Shown here one piece after another: positions 42,762-54,650 of a stretch of DNA of 64,000 nucleotides; position 1 is the first letter of the stretch, and the number at the start of each line of letters is the position of its first letter. Position numbers and translations under genes: made by a program. The DNA comes from Streptomyces puniciscabiei (GTDB lineage: Bacteria > Actinomycetota > Actinomycetes > Streptomycetales > Streptomycetaceae), in the NCBI RefSeq assembly GCF_006715785.1, contig NZ_VFNX01000003.1:62001-126000 (forward strand), given 5' to 3'. The notes beneath the pieces are model-generated. The model did no database searches. It was not told the DNA's origin and saw nothing but the letters and a program-made list of their open reading frames with translations.

Positions 42762-42773
42762 GACATCGATGTC
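42762..42773. promoter_or_regulatory. Perfect palindrome upstream of the GH92 gene
   Basis: GACATCGATGTC, a 12-bp perfect palindrome 23 bp upstream of the ATG, in the short leader. It is a candidate operator, though short GC-rich genomes produce such palindromes by chance. Confidence 0.35.
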
Positions 42774-42903
42774 TGCATCCTGAAGGTCGAACGACTCAGA
42801 ACCGGGCAAGGTACGGTTATCGGGCGAACGCGTCGCGCCGGGCATAGGCCGGACGGTGACGGTTCGTCAGGGCGTCGGCGGCTGCGCGCGACGCGTGTCC
42901 GCC

Positions 42904-44124
42904 CTAGGGCACCCGCTGCCCCTTCCCCAGTGCGATCACCCCGCCCTTGGACACGGTGTACAGCTCCGCGTCCCGCTCCGGGTTGACGCCGATGGTGGCG
43001 CCGGGCGGGACCTCCACGTTCTTGTCCAGGACGGCGCCGCGGACCACCGCGCCCCGGCCGATGCGCACGTTGTCGTGCACCACCGAGCCCTGGACCACCG
43101 CGCCCGGGTCGACCCGTACGCCCGGGGAGAGGACTGACCGGGTGACCTGACCACGGATCAGGCAGCCCGCGCTGATGATGGACTCGCTCGCGATGCCGCC
43201 CGCGTTGAAGCGGGCCGGGGAGAGCTGGTACGAGTGCGTGTAGATGGGCCACTGGCGGTTGTAGAGGTTGAACGCCGGGCGCTCGGCGATGAGGTCCATG
43301 TGGGCCTCGTAGTAGGCGTCCAGGGTGCCCACGTCCCGCCAGTAGCCCTGGTCGCGGGTGGTCTCGCCGGGCACGTGGTTCTCGCCGAAGTCGTACAGCT
43401 GGGCCTCGCCGCGCACGGTGAGCTGGGGCAGGATCGAGCCGCCCATGTCGTGCAGGGAACTCTCGTCCTCGGCGTCCCGGTGCAGGGCCTCGATCAGCGC
43501 CTTGGTGGTGAAGATGTAGTTGCCCATCGAGGCGAAGACGGTCTCCGGGTCGTCCGGCAGGCCCGGCGGGTCCGCGGGCTTCTCCAGGAAACGCTGCACC
43601 GTACGGCCGTCCGAGCCCGGCGTGATCACCCCGAAGGACGAGGACTCCGCGCGCGGCACCCGGATGCCGGCCACCGTCACGCCCGCCCCGCCGTCGATGT
43701 GCTGGGCGAGCATCTGCCGCGGATCCATGCGGTAGACGTGGTCGGCGCCGAACACGGCCACGTACTCGGGCTGTTCGTCGTGGATCAGGTTCAGCGACTG
43801 CAGGATCGCGTCGGCGCTGCCCAGGTACCAGCGCGGGCCGAGGCGCTGCTGGGCCGGGACCGGTGTGACGTAGTTGCCGAGCAGGCTGGACATCCGCCAG
43901 GTGGTGGTGATGTGCCGGTCCAGCGAGTGCGACTTGTACTGGGTCAGCACGCAGATCCGCAGCACGTCGGCGTTGACGAGGTTGGACAGCACGAAGTCGA
44001 CGAGGCGGTAGGTGCCGCCGAACGTGACGGCTGGTTTGGCGCGGTCGGCGGTCAGCGGCATCAGGCGTTTGCCCTCCCCGCCCGCCAGTACGATCCCGAG
44101 TACGGAAGGCCCTCCACGACGCAT
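42904..44124 (-). CDS. glgC: Glucose-1-phosphate adenylyltransferase
   Basis: ADP-glucose pyrophosphorylase (406 aa) that makes ADP-glucose from glucose 1-phosphate and ATP. The nucleotide-binding N-terminus is [42 protein letters not shown], the Asp of [10 protein letters not shown], and VEKP-like FLEKPA follow. A left-handed beta-helix of hexapeptide repeats is at about 300-395 ([28 protein letters not shown]). Full length. It lies 50 bp downstream of the glucan synthase gene on the same strand, so ADP-glucose is made and used in one unit. Confidence 0.95.
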   Translation of the reverse strand: MRRGGPSVLGIVLAGGEGKRLMPLTADRAKPAVTFGGTYRLVDFVLSNLVNADVLRICVLTQYKSHSLDRHITTTWRMSSLLGNYVTPVPAQQRLGPRWYLGSADAILQSLNLIHDEQPEYVAVFGADHVYRMDPRQMLAQHIDGGAGVTVAGIRVPRAESSSFGVITPGSDGRTVQRFLEKPADPPGLPDDPETVFASMGNYIFTTKALIEALHRDAEDESSLHDMGGSILPQLTVRGEAQLYDFGENHVPGETTRDQGYWRDVGTLDAYYEAHMDLIAERPAFNLYNRQWPIYTHSYQLSPARFNAGGIASESIISAGCLIRGQVTRSVLSPGVRVDPGAVVQGSVVHDNVRIGRGAVVRGAVLDKNVEVPPGATIGVNPERDAELYTVSKGGVIALGKGQRVP

Positions 44125-44174
44125 GGCCGCTCCCCTCACCCTGGTTCCACCATGGATGCCCCGAGCACACGGGA

Positions 44175-45326
44175 CTAAGCCTGCTTGAGGATCTCCTCGT
44201 AGAGCGCGGCCGTGCGCCGGGCCACCGCGTCCCAGCCGAACTCCCCCACCGCGCGCTCCCGTCCGGCCTCCCCCATCCGCCGGGCCGCCTCCGGGTCGCC
44301 GAGGACGGTGTCCAGCGCTCGGGCGAGGCCCGCCTCGAAACCGTCGTCCACCGCCACCAGCACGCCCGTACGGCCGTCGTCCACGACCTCGGGGATGCCC
44401 CCGACCCGGGAGGCCACGACCGGGGTGCCGCAGGCCATCGCCTCCAGATTGACGATGCCGAGGGGTTCGTACACCGAGGGACAGACGAACACGGCGGCCC
44501 GCGTGAGGAGTTGGATCACCTCGGGGCGCGGCAGCATCTGCGGGATCCAGAACACCCCGGCACGGGCCCGGCTCAGCTCCTCGAACAGCTCCCGGAACTC
44601 CCGGTCGATCTCCGGGGTGTCGGGGGCGCCCGCGCACAGCACGACCTGGACGCCCGGGTCGATGTCCCGTGCCGCGCGCAGCAGATGGGGCACGCCCTTC
44701 TGGCGGGTGATCCGGCCGACGAACAGGACGTACGGGCGGGCGGGGTCGATGCCGTGCCGGGTGAGGGCGTCGGTGCCGTGGTCGGGGCGGTACAGGTGGG
44801 TGTCGATGCCGTTGTGCACGACGTGCACGCGGGCCGGGTCGAGCGCCGGGTAGCAGGCGAGGATGTCCTCGCGCATGGCGCCGGACACGGCGATCACCGC
44901 GTCGGCGGCCTCGGTCGCGGTGCGTTCGGCCCAGCCCGACAGCGCGTACCCGCCGCCCAGTTGTTCGGCCTTCCAGGGCCGCAGCGGCTCCAGGGAGTGG
45001 GCGGTGACCACGTGCGGGACGCCGTACAGGAGCTTGGCGACGTGGCCGGCGAGGTTCGCGTACCAGGTGTGGGAGTGGACGAGTTCGCGGCCTTCGAGGG
45101 CGGCGGCGATGGACAGGTCCACGGAGAAGGTGCGCAGCGCGTCATTGGAGCCGTCGAGGACGGACCAGGGGCGGTGGCGTACGACGCCGACGCCGCGGCC
45201 CTCGCCCCAGCAGTGCACCTCCAGGTCCACCAGGGAGGCCAGCTCCCGGGCCAGGAACTCCACATGGACACCGGCGCCGCCGTACACGTCCGGGGGGTAC
45301 TCCCGGGTCAGCAGTCCCACTCGCAC
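44175..45326 (-). CDS. glgA: GT4 glucan synthase of actinobacteria (glycogen synthase GlgA / GlgM type)
   Basis: Retaining glycosyltransferase of 383 aa, family GT4. The N-lobe starts [20 protein letters not shown]. The donor-binding C-lobe has [17 protein letters not shown] and the EX7E-type motif [20 protein letters not shown]. It is shorter than the GT5 GlgA of enterobacteria. The mycobacterial relative was shown to use ADP-glucose and glucose 1-phosphate to make maltose 1-phosphate for the GlgE route, so a GlgM role is as likely as direct chain elongation. GTG 45326. Upstream of glgC on the same strand. Confidence 0.9.
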   Translation of the reverse strand: MRVGLLTREYPPDVYGGAGVHVEFLARELASLVDLEVHCWGEGRGVGVVRHRPWSVLDGSNDALRTFSVDLSIAAALEGRELVHSHTWYANLAGHVAKLLYGVPHVVTAHSLEPLRPWKAEQLGGGYALSGWAERTATEAADAVIAVSGAMREDILACYPALDPARVHVVHNGIDTHLYRPDHGTDALTRHGIDPARPYVLFVGRITRQKGVPHLLRAARDIDPGVQVVLCAGAPDTPEIDREFRELFEELSRARAGVFWIPQMLPRPEVIQLLTRAAVFVCPSVYEPLGIVNLEAMACGTPVVASRVGGIPEVVDDGRTGVLVAVDDGFEAGLARALDTVLGDPEAARRMGEAGRERAVGEFGWDAVARRTAALYEEILKQA

Positions 45327-45366
45327 CCGACAACCCCCTTGTACCGGTGGCAGGTTCCCTTCATGG

Positions 45367-46116
45367 TCACCCAGAAGCGGCCCCTGGGGAAGAGCCCGGC
45401 GGCCGGGTGAAGCAGCAGTCGCCGCAGACCCCGCCGCCGGGCACCCGGTAGTACAGGCAGCAACTGCGGCGGCGGAAGGCGGTTCCCGTGCGGGTGCCGG
45501 TGGAGCGCAGGAGGGGATGGGCGAAGAGTTCGTCCGTCAGGGCGCGGGCCCGGTCGGCCAGGTCGGTACGGCCGTGTGCGCGGGCCCAGCGGTCCAGCTC
45601 GCGGGCCGCCCCGGCGAGCGCGGAGCCGGCGTTGCCCCACAGCAGTCCGGGCGCGCTGCCGTAGCCGGTCCTCAGCGCCTCGGTGAGGGGTTCCAGGTGT
45701 CCGTGCAGCACAGCGGCGGCCAGGCCGGCGGCGTCGCCGGGCAGCGGACGCAGCTCGGTCAGGCAGAGGTCGTCGGGGGCGGCGGCGAGCGGGTCCCAGC
45801 GCAGCAGGCGCGGGTCGAGGTCGGGCAGCCGGCCGTACCGGACGGCGCAGCCCAGGGCAGCCGACCACAGCCGGGCGGCCAGGCCCTGGTGGGCGATGGA
45901 GGCGGCCACGCGTGGCTCGCGGGTGCGGAGCCGGTCCGCGACCACGGCCACGCGCGCGCCCAGCGCGTCCGGCGTCACCCGCGCGTAGGTCTCGGCGAGG
46001 GTCGGCAGCCGCCCCGGATCCGGTCGGCCGGTGACCGCGGCCGGGCCGGGGACCGTACGCAGGACGAAGAAGCCGCCGAGCGGGCGGAGGGCGGCGAGAG
46101 CGGGGTCGAGGTCCAC
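45367..46116 (-). CDS. FhuF-like ferric reductase, (2Fe-2S)-binding
   Basis: Predicted cytoplasmic iron-sulfur protein (249 aa) resembling FhuF-type siderophore reductases. The C-terminal cluster motif CC-x10-CxxC is visible in RRSCCLYYRVPGGGVCGDC. The middle section LPDLDPRLLRWDPLAAAPDD and LHGHLEPLTEAL are family-like. It would reduce ferric-siderophore complexes after uptake. GTG 46116 has no Shine-Dalgarno in front and may start a leaderless transcript. No siderophore genes are adjacent. Confidence 0.82.
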   Translation of the reverse strand: MDLDPALAALRPLGGFFVLRTVPGPAAVTGRPDPGRLPTLAETYARVTPDALGARVAVVADRLRTREPRVAASIAHQGLAARLWSAALGCAVRYGRLPDLDPRLLRWDPLAAAPDDLCLTELRPLPGDAAGLAAAVLHGHLEPLTEALRTGYGSAPGLLWGNAGSALAGAARELDRWARAHGRTDLADRARALTDELFAHPLLRSTGTRTGTAFRRRSCCLYYRVPGGGVCGDCCFTRPPGSSPGAASG

Positions 46117-46344
46117 GAACAGTACTGGTATCAGGCGCGTTCCCGGCTCCGGGCATGAGGTGCCGGCCTTCCGTCACCCATCGCGAGGATGATCGCGCGG
46201 CTGGTGTACTCCATCGGCAGTAGGGCGCATTGCGTGCTCAGGTACGACGACGGGAGGAGCGCGGCCGGGCAGAGTGAGGGCCATGCAAGCCGACCGTACG
46301 TCGCGCCGGGCTCAGGGCCCCCGCCGCCCGCACAGGAGACGCCG

Positions 46345-48919
<2,575 letters not shown>

Positions 48920-48945
48920 TCACTAGGCAGCTAGGAGCAGGCGGT

Positions 48946-50385
48946 ATGAGCACTTCAGCGCAGATCGGTGTCACGGGCCTCGCGGTCATGGGCCGCAACC
49001 TCGCCCGGAACTTCGCCCGCAACGGCTACACGGTCGCCGTGCACAACCGTACGTCGTCGCGGACCAAGGCGCTGGTGGAGGAGTTCGGGCACGAGGGAGA
49101 CTTCATCGGGGCCGAGACCGCGGAGGAGTTCGTGGCGGCGCTGGAGCGCCCGCGCCGCCTGGTGATCATGGTGAAGGCGGGCGAGCCGACGGACGCGGTG
49201 ATCCAGGAGTTCGCGCCGCTCCTCGAACCCGGCGACATGATCATCGATGGCGGCAACGCGCACTTCGCCGACACCCGGCGCCGCGAGCGGGAGCTGCGCG
49301 AGCGCGGCATCCACTTCGTCGGCACGGGCATCTCCGGCGGCGAGGAGGGCGCGCTGCACGGGCCGAGCATCATGCCGGGCGGTTCGAAGGAGTCGTACGA
49401 CTCCCTCGGCCCGATGCTGGAGAAGATCTCCGCGAAGGCCGCGGACGGCGCGCCCTGCGTCACGCACTGCGGCCCCGACGGTGCCGGGCACTTCGTGAAG
49501 ATGGTCCACAACGGCATCGAGTACGCCGACATGCAGCTGATCGGCGAGGCCTACCAGCTGCTGCGCGATGTCGCCGGCTACTCCCCCGCCGAGATCGCGG
49601 AGATCTTCCGCACGTGGAACACGGGCCGCCTCGACTCGTACCTGATCGAGATCACGGCGGAGGTGCTGTCGCACGTGGACGCGGCGACGGGCAAGCCGTT
49701 CGTGGACGTGGTCGTCGACCAGGCCGAGCAGAAGGGCACCGGCCGCTGGACCGTCCAGATCGCGCTGGACCTGGGCGTGCCGGTGTCCGGCATCGCCGAG
49801 GCCGTCTTCGCGCGCTCGCTGTCCGGACACGCGAAGCTCCGCGAGGCCTCGCAGGGGCTCGCGGGACCGAAGGCGGCGCCGCTGGGCAAGGCGGAGGCGG
49901 CCGCCTTCGCGGACCGGGTGGAGCAGGCGCTGTACGCGTCCAAGATCGTGTCGTACACGCAGGGCTTCCACGAGATCGCCGCGGGCAGCGAGGAGTACGG
50001 CTGGGACATCGATCTCGGCGCCGTGTCCTCGATCTGGCGGGGCGGCTGCATCATCCGGGCCGCGTTCCTGGACCGGATCCGCGCGGCGTACGACGCCCGC
50101 CCCGATCTGCCGAGCCTGCTGTCGGACGAGACCTTCGCACGCGAGATCGCCGAGGCGCAGGACGACTGGCGTGAGGTGCTCATCGCCGCGACGCGGCAGG
50201 GCGTGCCGACGCCGGGCTTCGCGGCGGCGCTGGCGTACTACGACGCGTTGCGGGCGCCTCGCCTGCCGGCGGCTCTGACGCAGGGGCAGCGGGACTTCTT
50301 CGGGGCGCACACGTACCGGAGGGTGGACCGGGAGGGGTCGTTCCACACGTTGTGGGGTGGGGACCGGTCGGAGGTGTCCGCCTAA
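48946..50385 (+). CDS. gnd: 6-phosphogluconate dehydrogenase, decarboxylating
   Basis: Oxidative pentose-phosphate enzyme (479 aa) giving ribulose 5-phosphate, CO2 and NADPH. The cofactor site is GVTGLAVMGRNLARNFARNG, with VHNRT suggesting NADP preference. The substrate motif IGTGISGGEEGA-like region reads GTGISGGEEGALHGPS, and the catalytic Lys is in GHFVKMVHNGIEYADMQLI. The long C-terminal helical domain is complete. ATG 48946 follows AGGAGCAGG. Single gene with a hairpin terminator at 50454. No zwf/opcA neighbour here; the neighbours are unrelated. Confidence 0.95.
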   Translation: MSTSAQIGVTGLAVMGRNLARNFARNGYTVAVHNRTSSRTKALVEEFGHEGDFIGAETAEEFVAALERPRRLVIMVKAGEPTDAVIQEFAPLLEPGDMIIDGGNAHFADTRRRERELRERGIHFVGTGISGGEEGALHGPSIMPGGSKESYDSLGPMLEKISAKAADGAPCVTHCGPDGAGHFVKMVHNGIEYADMQLIGEAYQLLRDVAGYSPAEIAEIFRTWNTGRLDSYLIEITAEVLSHVDAATGKPFVDVVVDQAEQKGTGRWTVQIALDLGVPVSGIAEAVFARSLSGHAKLREASQGLAGPKAAPLGKAEAAAFADRVEQALYASKIVSYTQGFHEIAAGSEEYGWDIDLGAVSSIWRGGCIIRAAFLDRIRAAYDARPDLPSLLSDETFAREIAEAQDDWREVLIAATRQGVPTPGFAAALAYYDALRAPRLPAALTQGQRDFFGAHTYRRVDREGSFHTLWGGDRSEVSA

Positions 50386-50453
50386 GGGTGGTGCGGGGAC
50401 CGCGCGGCCGGCGTGTGCGGGTGCGACGTGGCCGGTCGCGCGGTTCGCTCGCC

Positions 50454-50471
50454 GCGCCCCTTTCGGGGCGC
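50454..50471. terminator. Terminator hairpin between gnd and the Pro-rich gene
   Basis: GCGCCCC-TTTC-GGGGCGC: a 7-bp stem with a 4-nt loop, 69 bp after the gnd stop and before the convergent small gene. The surrounding CGCGC...CGCGCCCCTTTCGGGGCG phrase is a common Streptomyces 3'-end motif as I recall. Confidence 0.7.
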
Positions 50472-50488
50472 TGGTGTGCCCGGTGCCC

Positions 50489-50740
50489 TCACGTGAGCGG
50501 TGGGCCCGGCTCGGGATTCGGAACCGGCTCCGGGCCCGGTGGGATCGGGGACGGTGACGGCTCCGGTGGGCCGGGGGCCGGGGGCGCCGGGGGCGGCGTC
50601 GGGTCGGGGCCCGGCGGAGGCGGTGTGGGCTGGGGGCCCGGTTCGGGAGGCGGGACGGGGCTCGGGTAGGGGTCCGGTGGGGTGGGACCGGGACCCGGAG
50701 TCGGGCCCGGGGGGACCGGGTCGGGATGCGGGTTCGTCAT
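50489..50740 (-). CDS. Small proline/glycine-rich protein
   Basis: Low-complexity protein of 83 aa, over half Pro plus Gly, built on PxPGP- and PPxP-type repeats, starting TNPHPDPVPPGPTPG. No signal peptide or hydrophobic segment. A strong ribosome site (GGAGGACATC-ATG) supports the start at 50740, which argues it is translated. Function unknown; such sequences form extended polyproline helices and may be binding linkers. It would be dismissed as background by composition alone, hence moderate confidence. Confidence 0.6.
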   Translation of the reverse strand: MTNPHPDPVPPGPTPGPGPTPPDPYPSPVPPPEPGPQPTPPPPGPDPTPPPAPPAPGPPEPSPSPIPPGPEPVPNPEPGPPLT

Positions 50741-50928
50741 GATGTCCTCCGGGCAGTCGCGGGACGTCGCCTCTGGACTACTCCCCCGCCTACCCGACCC
50801 CCGTACGGCCACTCACCCGACAGGACGAGCCGCCGCCCGGCACGCTCCGGGCCCGGTCCGAAGCAGGCCCGGCTCGGCAGCGGGCTGCGCTCCGGCGCGC
50901 GCGCCGACGGCGCGCCGCGGCCCCTCGG

Positions 50929-51348
50929 TCAGGCCCGGACGGCCTGCGGGCTGCGCCGCTGGTCGGAGCCGGGCACCGGCTCGGACGGGTCGGCGCCGAG
51001 GGAGACGATCCGGTTGGCGGCGTCGACATGCACGACGCGCGGCTTCAGCTCGCGCGCCTCGGCGTCGCTGACCTGGGCATAGCTGATGATGATCACCAGG
51101 TCACCGGGCTGCACGAGATGGGCGGCCGCCCCGTTGATCCCGATCACCCCGGACCCGCGCTCCCCCTCGATGACGTACGTCTCCAGCCGGGCGCCGTTGG
51201 TGATGTCCACGATGTGCACCAGCTCGCCCGGCAGCAGGTCGGCGGCGTCGAGCAGATCGGCGTCGATCGTTACCGATCCCACGTAGTGCAGGTTGGCCTG
51301 GGTGACGGTGGCACGGTGGATCTTGGACTTGAACATGGTACGAAGCAC
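50929..51348 (-). CDS. panD: Aspartate 1-decarboxylase
   Basis: Pyruvoyl enzyme (139 aa) converting L-aspartate to beta-alanine for pantothenate/CoA synthesis. The proenzyme self-cleaves at Gly24-Ser25 within [10 protein letters not shown] when GTG 51348 is the start, exactly the numbering of the E. coli enzyme, and GGAG lies 7 bases upstream of that GTG. Conserved Arg/Tyr/Lys residues are seen in [18 protein letters not shown] and [11 protein letters not shown]. The tail of about 15 residues beyond the core is usual in actinobacteria. No panC/panB genes are adjacent. Confidence 0.95.
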   Translation of the reverse strand: MLRTMFKSKIHRATVTQANLHYVGSVTIDADLLDAADLLPGELVHIVDITNGARLETYVIEGERGSGVIGINGAAAHLVQPGDLVIIISYAQVSDAEARELKPRVVHVDAANRIVSLGADPSEPVPGSDQRRSPQAVRA

Positions 51349-51932
51349 TTTGGACTCCCAGAAGACGGCTCCCTGCCAGCTTTTTGCAGGTCAAGGGCGT
51401 CGATCACTGTACCTCGGCATGCCTTTCAAACGAAGACTGGCCAGAACACCGTGCGCCAGGGCGAGCAGGCTTCTCACCCGCGCGATCTGCGCACATCAAG
51501 CTGCCGCGTTGCCGTCGACCAGGAGCATGTACGGAAGACTGTCCCGGTCCCATGCTGAGGTAGAGGACCGGGACCGACCAGCACGCGCCTCCACCACACG
51601 ACTGAGTGCTTCCGCGTCATCTCTCCTTTTCAACACGCCCAAGGCGAGCCTCCGGGCGCGACGATCATCGACCGCCGCTTGGCCGCGCGTCCCGCATGGG
51701 CCACTCCCGCCAGTGCCGCGGTCCGAAGGCGCCGTCCGGATCGCCCTGTGCCGCCGTGCCCTAGCCGGGGGCGTGGCAGGGGCAGTCGGGATCATCGCTG
51801 TCGGGGACCCGAGGCGCCCGACTCTCCATGACCGCAGCCGCTTCGTCCCGCAGCGCGAACCCACAATGGCGTGCGCTGTTCCCGGGCAGGCCGACGGTTT
51901 GGGGGCGACGGCGTAGATCAGCCCCTGTGTGA
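51349..51932. other. Intergenic stretch, no supported gene
   Basis: About 580 bp upstream of panD and of the GntR fragment. It is locally less GC-rich than the surroundings and has only short frames without ribosome sites (for example a minus-strand frame 51496-51864 ending SLPYMLLVDGNAAA). It looks like decayed accessory DNA. The panD promoter should lie at its left end. Confidence 0.5.
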
Positions 51933-52130
51933 CACCGTGGGTACGACGGCACGATGCTGCCCGGCGAGGACGTACCCACAGTCGGCGACATGTCGCAGGC
52001 CCACGGTGTCTCGGTCGTTACCGCGCACCGGGCCTTCACCCGGCTCAAAAAGGACGGCCTGATCGACGTCAGCCGGGGCTGCCGAGCCATCGTCCGCCAG
52101 CTCCAGGAGGAGACCGTCGATGCCGCGTAG
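51933..52130 (+). pseudogene. Truncated GntR-type helix-turn-helix fragment
   Basis: The frame reads HRGYDGTMLPGEDVPTVGD, then SVVTAHRAFTRLKKDGLI and ends QLQEETVDAA. This is the second half of a GntR winged helix-turn-helix with recognition helix and wing. An in-frame TGA at 51930 cuts it off from its N-terminal helix, and there is no effector domain after it. It may be a remnant, or a tiny regulator starting at ATG 51954 (58 aa). It is 250 bp upstream of the decarboxylase gene. Confidence 0.55.
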
Positions 52131-52379
52131 CACCCGCGCTCGCCGCACTCCCGCCCCTGCGCGCGTCGAGGCCCGTACACCTCAACAGTGAGCTTTCGCC
52201 GGCCGTGGCGACCACCGCCACGGGGACCGGGGTACGAGAGCGCCCGCGACTCCCTGGTCGATCCGCCCGTGCGTGGGAGCACGAGCCCCCAGAGGCCTCC
52301 AACCATCTCTCACCGCAAAATGGATATAAGCCGCTCCCCTCCTGGAGGAGACGATATCGGCGATTCGGAGGCACAGGCG

Positions 52380-54086
52380 ATGTCCACCAGCCCGAGCCGA
52401 TGGATGACGATCGGCGACTTCCTGCTCCGGCGTCTGGAGGAGGCCGGCGTCGGCCACCTCTTCGGCGTTCCCGGTGACTTCAACCTCGAACTGCTGCAGC
52501 AGCTCCAGGACACGGGCACGCTGAAATGGGTCGGCAACTGCAGTGAGCTGAACGCGTCCTACGCAGCCGACGGCTACGCCCGGCTGAACGGCATGGGCGC
52601 GCTCCTCGTGACGAACGCCGTCGGCGCCCTGAGCGCGATCAACGGGGTCGCCGGCTCCTACAGCGAGCACGTGCCGGTGGTCTGTATCTGCGGGTCGATA
52701 CCGCTCAGGTCCATCGATCGCGGCCTGGGGATGCACCACACGATGGCCGACGGCACGTGGGACCGCTTCCTCGGCGCCTACGCGCAGGTGACCGCCGCCC
52801 AGGCGAGACTGACCCCGCACAACGCCGTCACCGAGATCGACAGGCTGATCCTCACCGCGTGGCGGGAAAAGCTCCCGGTGTACCTGGAGTTGCCTTCCGA
52901 CATCGCCTATCTCGACATCGAGGTTCCCGAGGCCCCGCTGGTGCTCGCGCAACCGCCCAGCGACCCGGAACGGCTGCGGTCGTGCGTCACCGCAATCGCA
53001 GACCATCTGTCCGCCGCCAAGTCACCGGCGGTCCTGGTGGATCTGGACGCGGACCGCTTCGGCGTGGCAGCCGACGTCATGGGACTGGCCGAGAAGATGC
53101 GGCTCCCCGTAGCAGTGATCAGCACGGCCAAGGCGGTCATCGACGAGACGTTCCCCTATTACGTCGGCATCTACAACGGCCAGGCAAGCGAGCCGCACAC
53201 GCGAGCGGCGATCGAGACCAGCGACTGTCTGCTCTCCATCGGCTACCGGCCGATCGAGGTGACCACGGGCGACTTCACCGCTTCACTGCCCGCCGACACG
53301 ATCCGCGCCCGCAGCCACTCGGTGGACATCGGCGATGACAACTACCAGGCAGTGACGCTCCAGGAAGTCATCCGCGGCGTACGGGACACCGTCCCGCAGG
53401 TCACGAGCCGCGCTGCACCACAGCGGGGGTCTACGGCGGCGAAGACCCCCGCAGGCGGCTCCACCAACCTGACGCAGGCCGCGTACTGGCAGGCGGTCCA
53501 GGGCTATCTCCGGGCCAGGGACGTGCTCCTCCTCGACAACGGCACGTCGTACGCCCTCCTCGGCCTGCAACTGCCCCCGGACTGCACCTTCGTCGGATCG
53601 ATCAACTGGGGCTCGATCGGCTACTCGGTCGCAGCCCTGCTCGGCACGCTGACCGCAGCACCAGACCGTCGCCACCTGCTGTTCCTGGGCGACGGCTCGT
53701 TCCAGCTGACCGCGCAGGAGCTGTCGACCATCCTCCGGCACGACCACAAGCCGGTGATCTTCCTGATCAACAACGGCGGATACACCATCGAACGCGGTTA
53801 CCTCGGCAGAACCGAGCAGTACAACGACATCGCCACCTGGGCCTACGCGGATCTACCGAGAGTGCTCCGCCCGGACACCACGGCGCGATCGTTCGTCGTC
53901 AAGACCACCGCGGACCTGGCGGAGGCCCTCAGCGCGCCCAACGACACGCTGATCCTCATCGAAGCGGTCATGGATCCCTACGACGCTCCCGCCGCGGTCA
54001 TGGCCAGCAGCAACACCGGCGCGGACATCGACTACGGGCCTCGCGGCCCGCAACACCGCGACAACGCACAGCTCAGGCCGGCCTGA
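52380..54086 (+). CDS. Thiamine-diphosphate 2-keto acid decarboxylase (pyruvate/indolepyruvate type)
   Basis: Full-length decarboxylase (568 aa) that would turn a 2-keto acid into the aldehyde plus CO2. The TPP N-terminal domain has GVPGDFNLELLQQL and the catalytic Glu in NCSELNASYAADGYAR. The paired histidines of the Pdc/IpdC group are in GLGMHHTMADG. The C-terminal TPP-binding block is FLGDGSFQLTAQELSTIL followed by INNGGYTIERGYLG. ATG 52380 follows GGAGG; the frame is open further up but with no ribosome site. Substrate (pyruvate, indolepyruvate, phenylpyruvate or branched keto acid) is not decidable. Codon use looks less GC-extreme than the core genes. Confidence 0.9.
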   Translation: MSTSPSRWMTIGDFLLRRLEEAGVGHLFGVPGDFNLELLQQLQDTGTLKWVGNCSELNASYAADGYARLNGMGALLVTNAVGALSAINGVAGSYSEHVPVVCICGSIPLRSIDRGLGMHHTMADGTWDRFLGAYAQVTAAQARLTPHNAVTEIDRLILTAWREKLPVYLELPSDIAYLDIEVPEAPLVLAQPPSDPERLRSCVTAIADHLSAAKSPAVLVDLDADRFGVAADVMGLAEKMRLPVAVISTAKAVIDETFPYYVGIYNGQASEPHTRAAIETSDCLLSIGYRPIEVTTGDFTASLPADTIRARSHSVDIGDDNYQAVTLQEVIRGVRDTVPQVTSRAAPQRGSTAAKTPAGGSTNLTQAAYWQAVQGYLRARDVLLLDNGTSYALLGLQLPPDCTFVGSINWGSIGYSVAALLGTLTAAPDRRHLLFLGDGSFQLTAQELSTILRHDHKPVIFLINNGGYTIERGYLGRTEQYNDIATWAYADLPRVLRPDTTARSFVVKTTADLAEALSAPNDTLILIEAVMDPYDAPAAVMASSNTGADIDYGPRGPQHRDNAQLRPA

Positions 54087-54162
54087 CTCCCCTGCCGACA
54101 CGAAACAGCGGCGCGGCCAAGAGACGCAGCTGGACCAGTTCCCCCAGCCCCTGCGGCGGGGC

Positions 54163-54650
54163 TCAGGCCGTGAAGCCCTCGATCGCCATGGGAAGGTGCC
54201 GGGGGCCGCGCAGCACGGCGTTGGCGCGGTACGGCGGCGGGTCCTCGAGCAGCCCGGAGAACTTGACCCGGCGGAACAATTCGGGGATGGCCGCGTGGAG
54301 TTCGATGCGGGCGAGGGGGGCGCCGAAGCAGTAGTGGATGCGGTTGTACATGCCCAGGTGTTCGTTGTCCCTGCGGTCGGGGTCGAACCGGTCGGGGTCC
54401 CACCTGGCCGTCCCGCTCATCGAGGAGGTGCTGCGGTACGAGTCCCCGGTCCAGTTCATCCCATTCACCACCGCCCTGGCCGACATCGACGTCGCCGGCA
54501 CCACGATCCCGGCCGGCTCACCGGTCTGGCTCATGCTGGCCGCGGCCAACCGCGAGGGGCGAGTGCGCTGAGCATTCCGGGGCCGGGGTGGCGGCGTTTG
54601 GTCTCGATCAGCTCGGTCAGGTAGGCGCCCATGTCCTGACGTGCCTGCCC
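54163..54650 (-). pseudogene. Cytochrome P450 remnant with an internal inversion and deletion
   Basis: Three P450 pieces survive. On the minus strand GAYLTELIETKRRHPGP (54629 down to about 54560) is a segment before the I helix. On the plus strand 54401-54571 encodes VPLIEEVLRYESPVQ...WLMLAAANRE, the K helix (ExxR) and following strands. On the minus strand 54405-54163 encodes DPDRFDPDRRDNEHLG, the heme-loop NRIHYCFGAPLAR with the Cys ligand, and the C-terminus to a stop. Flipping about 54403-54560 in place would join K helix and heme loop exactly. The I helix (AGxxT) and the whole N-terminus are missing, so no enzyme can be made. Confidence 0.85.
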
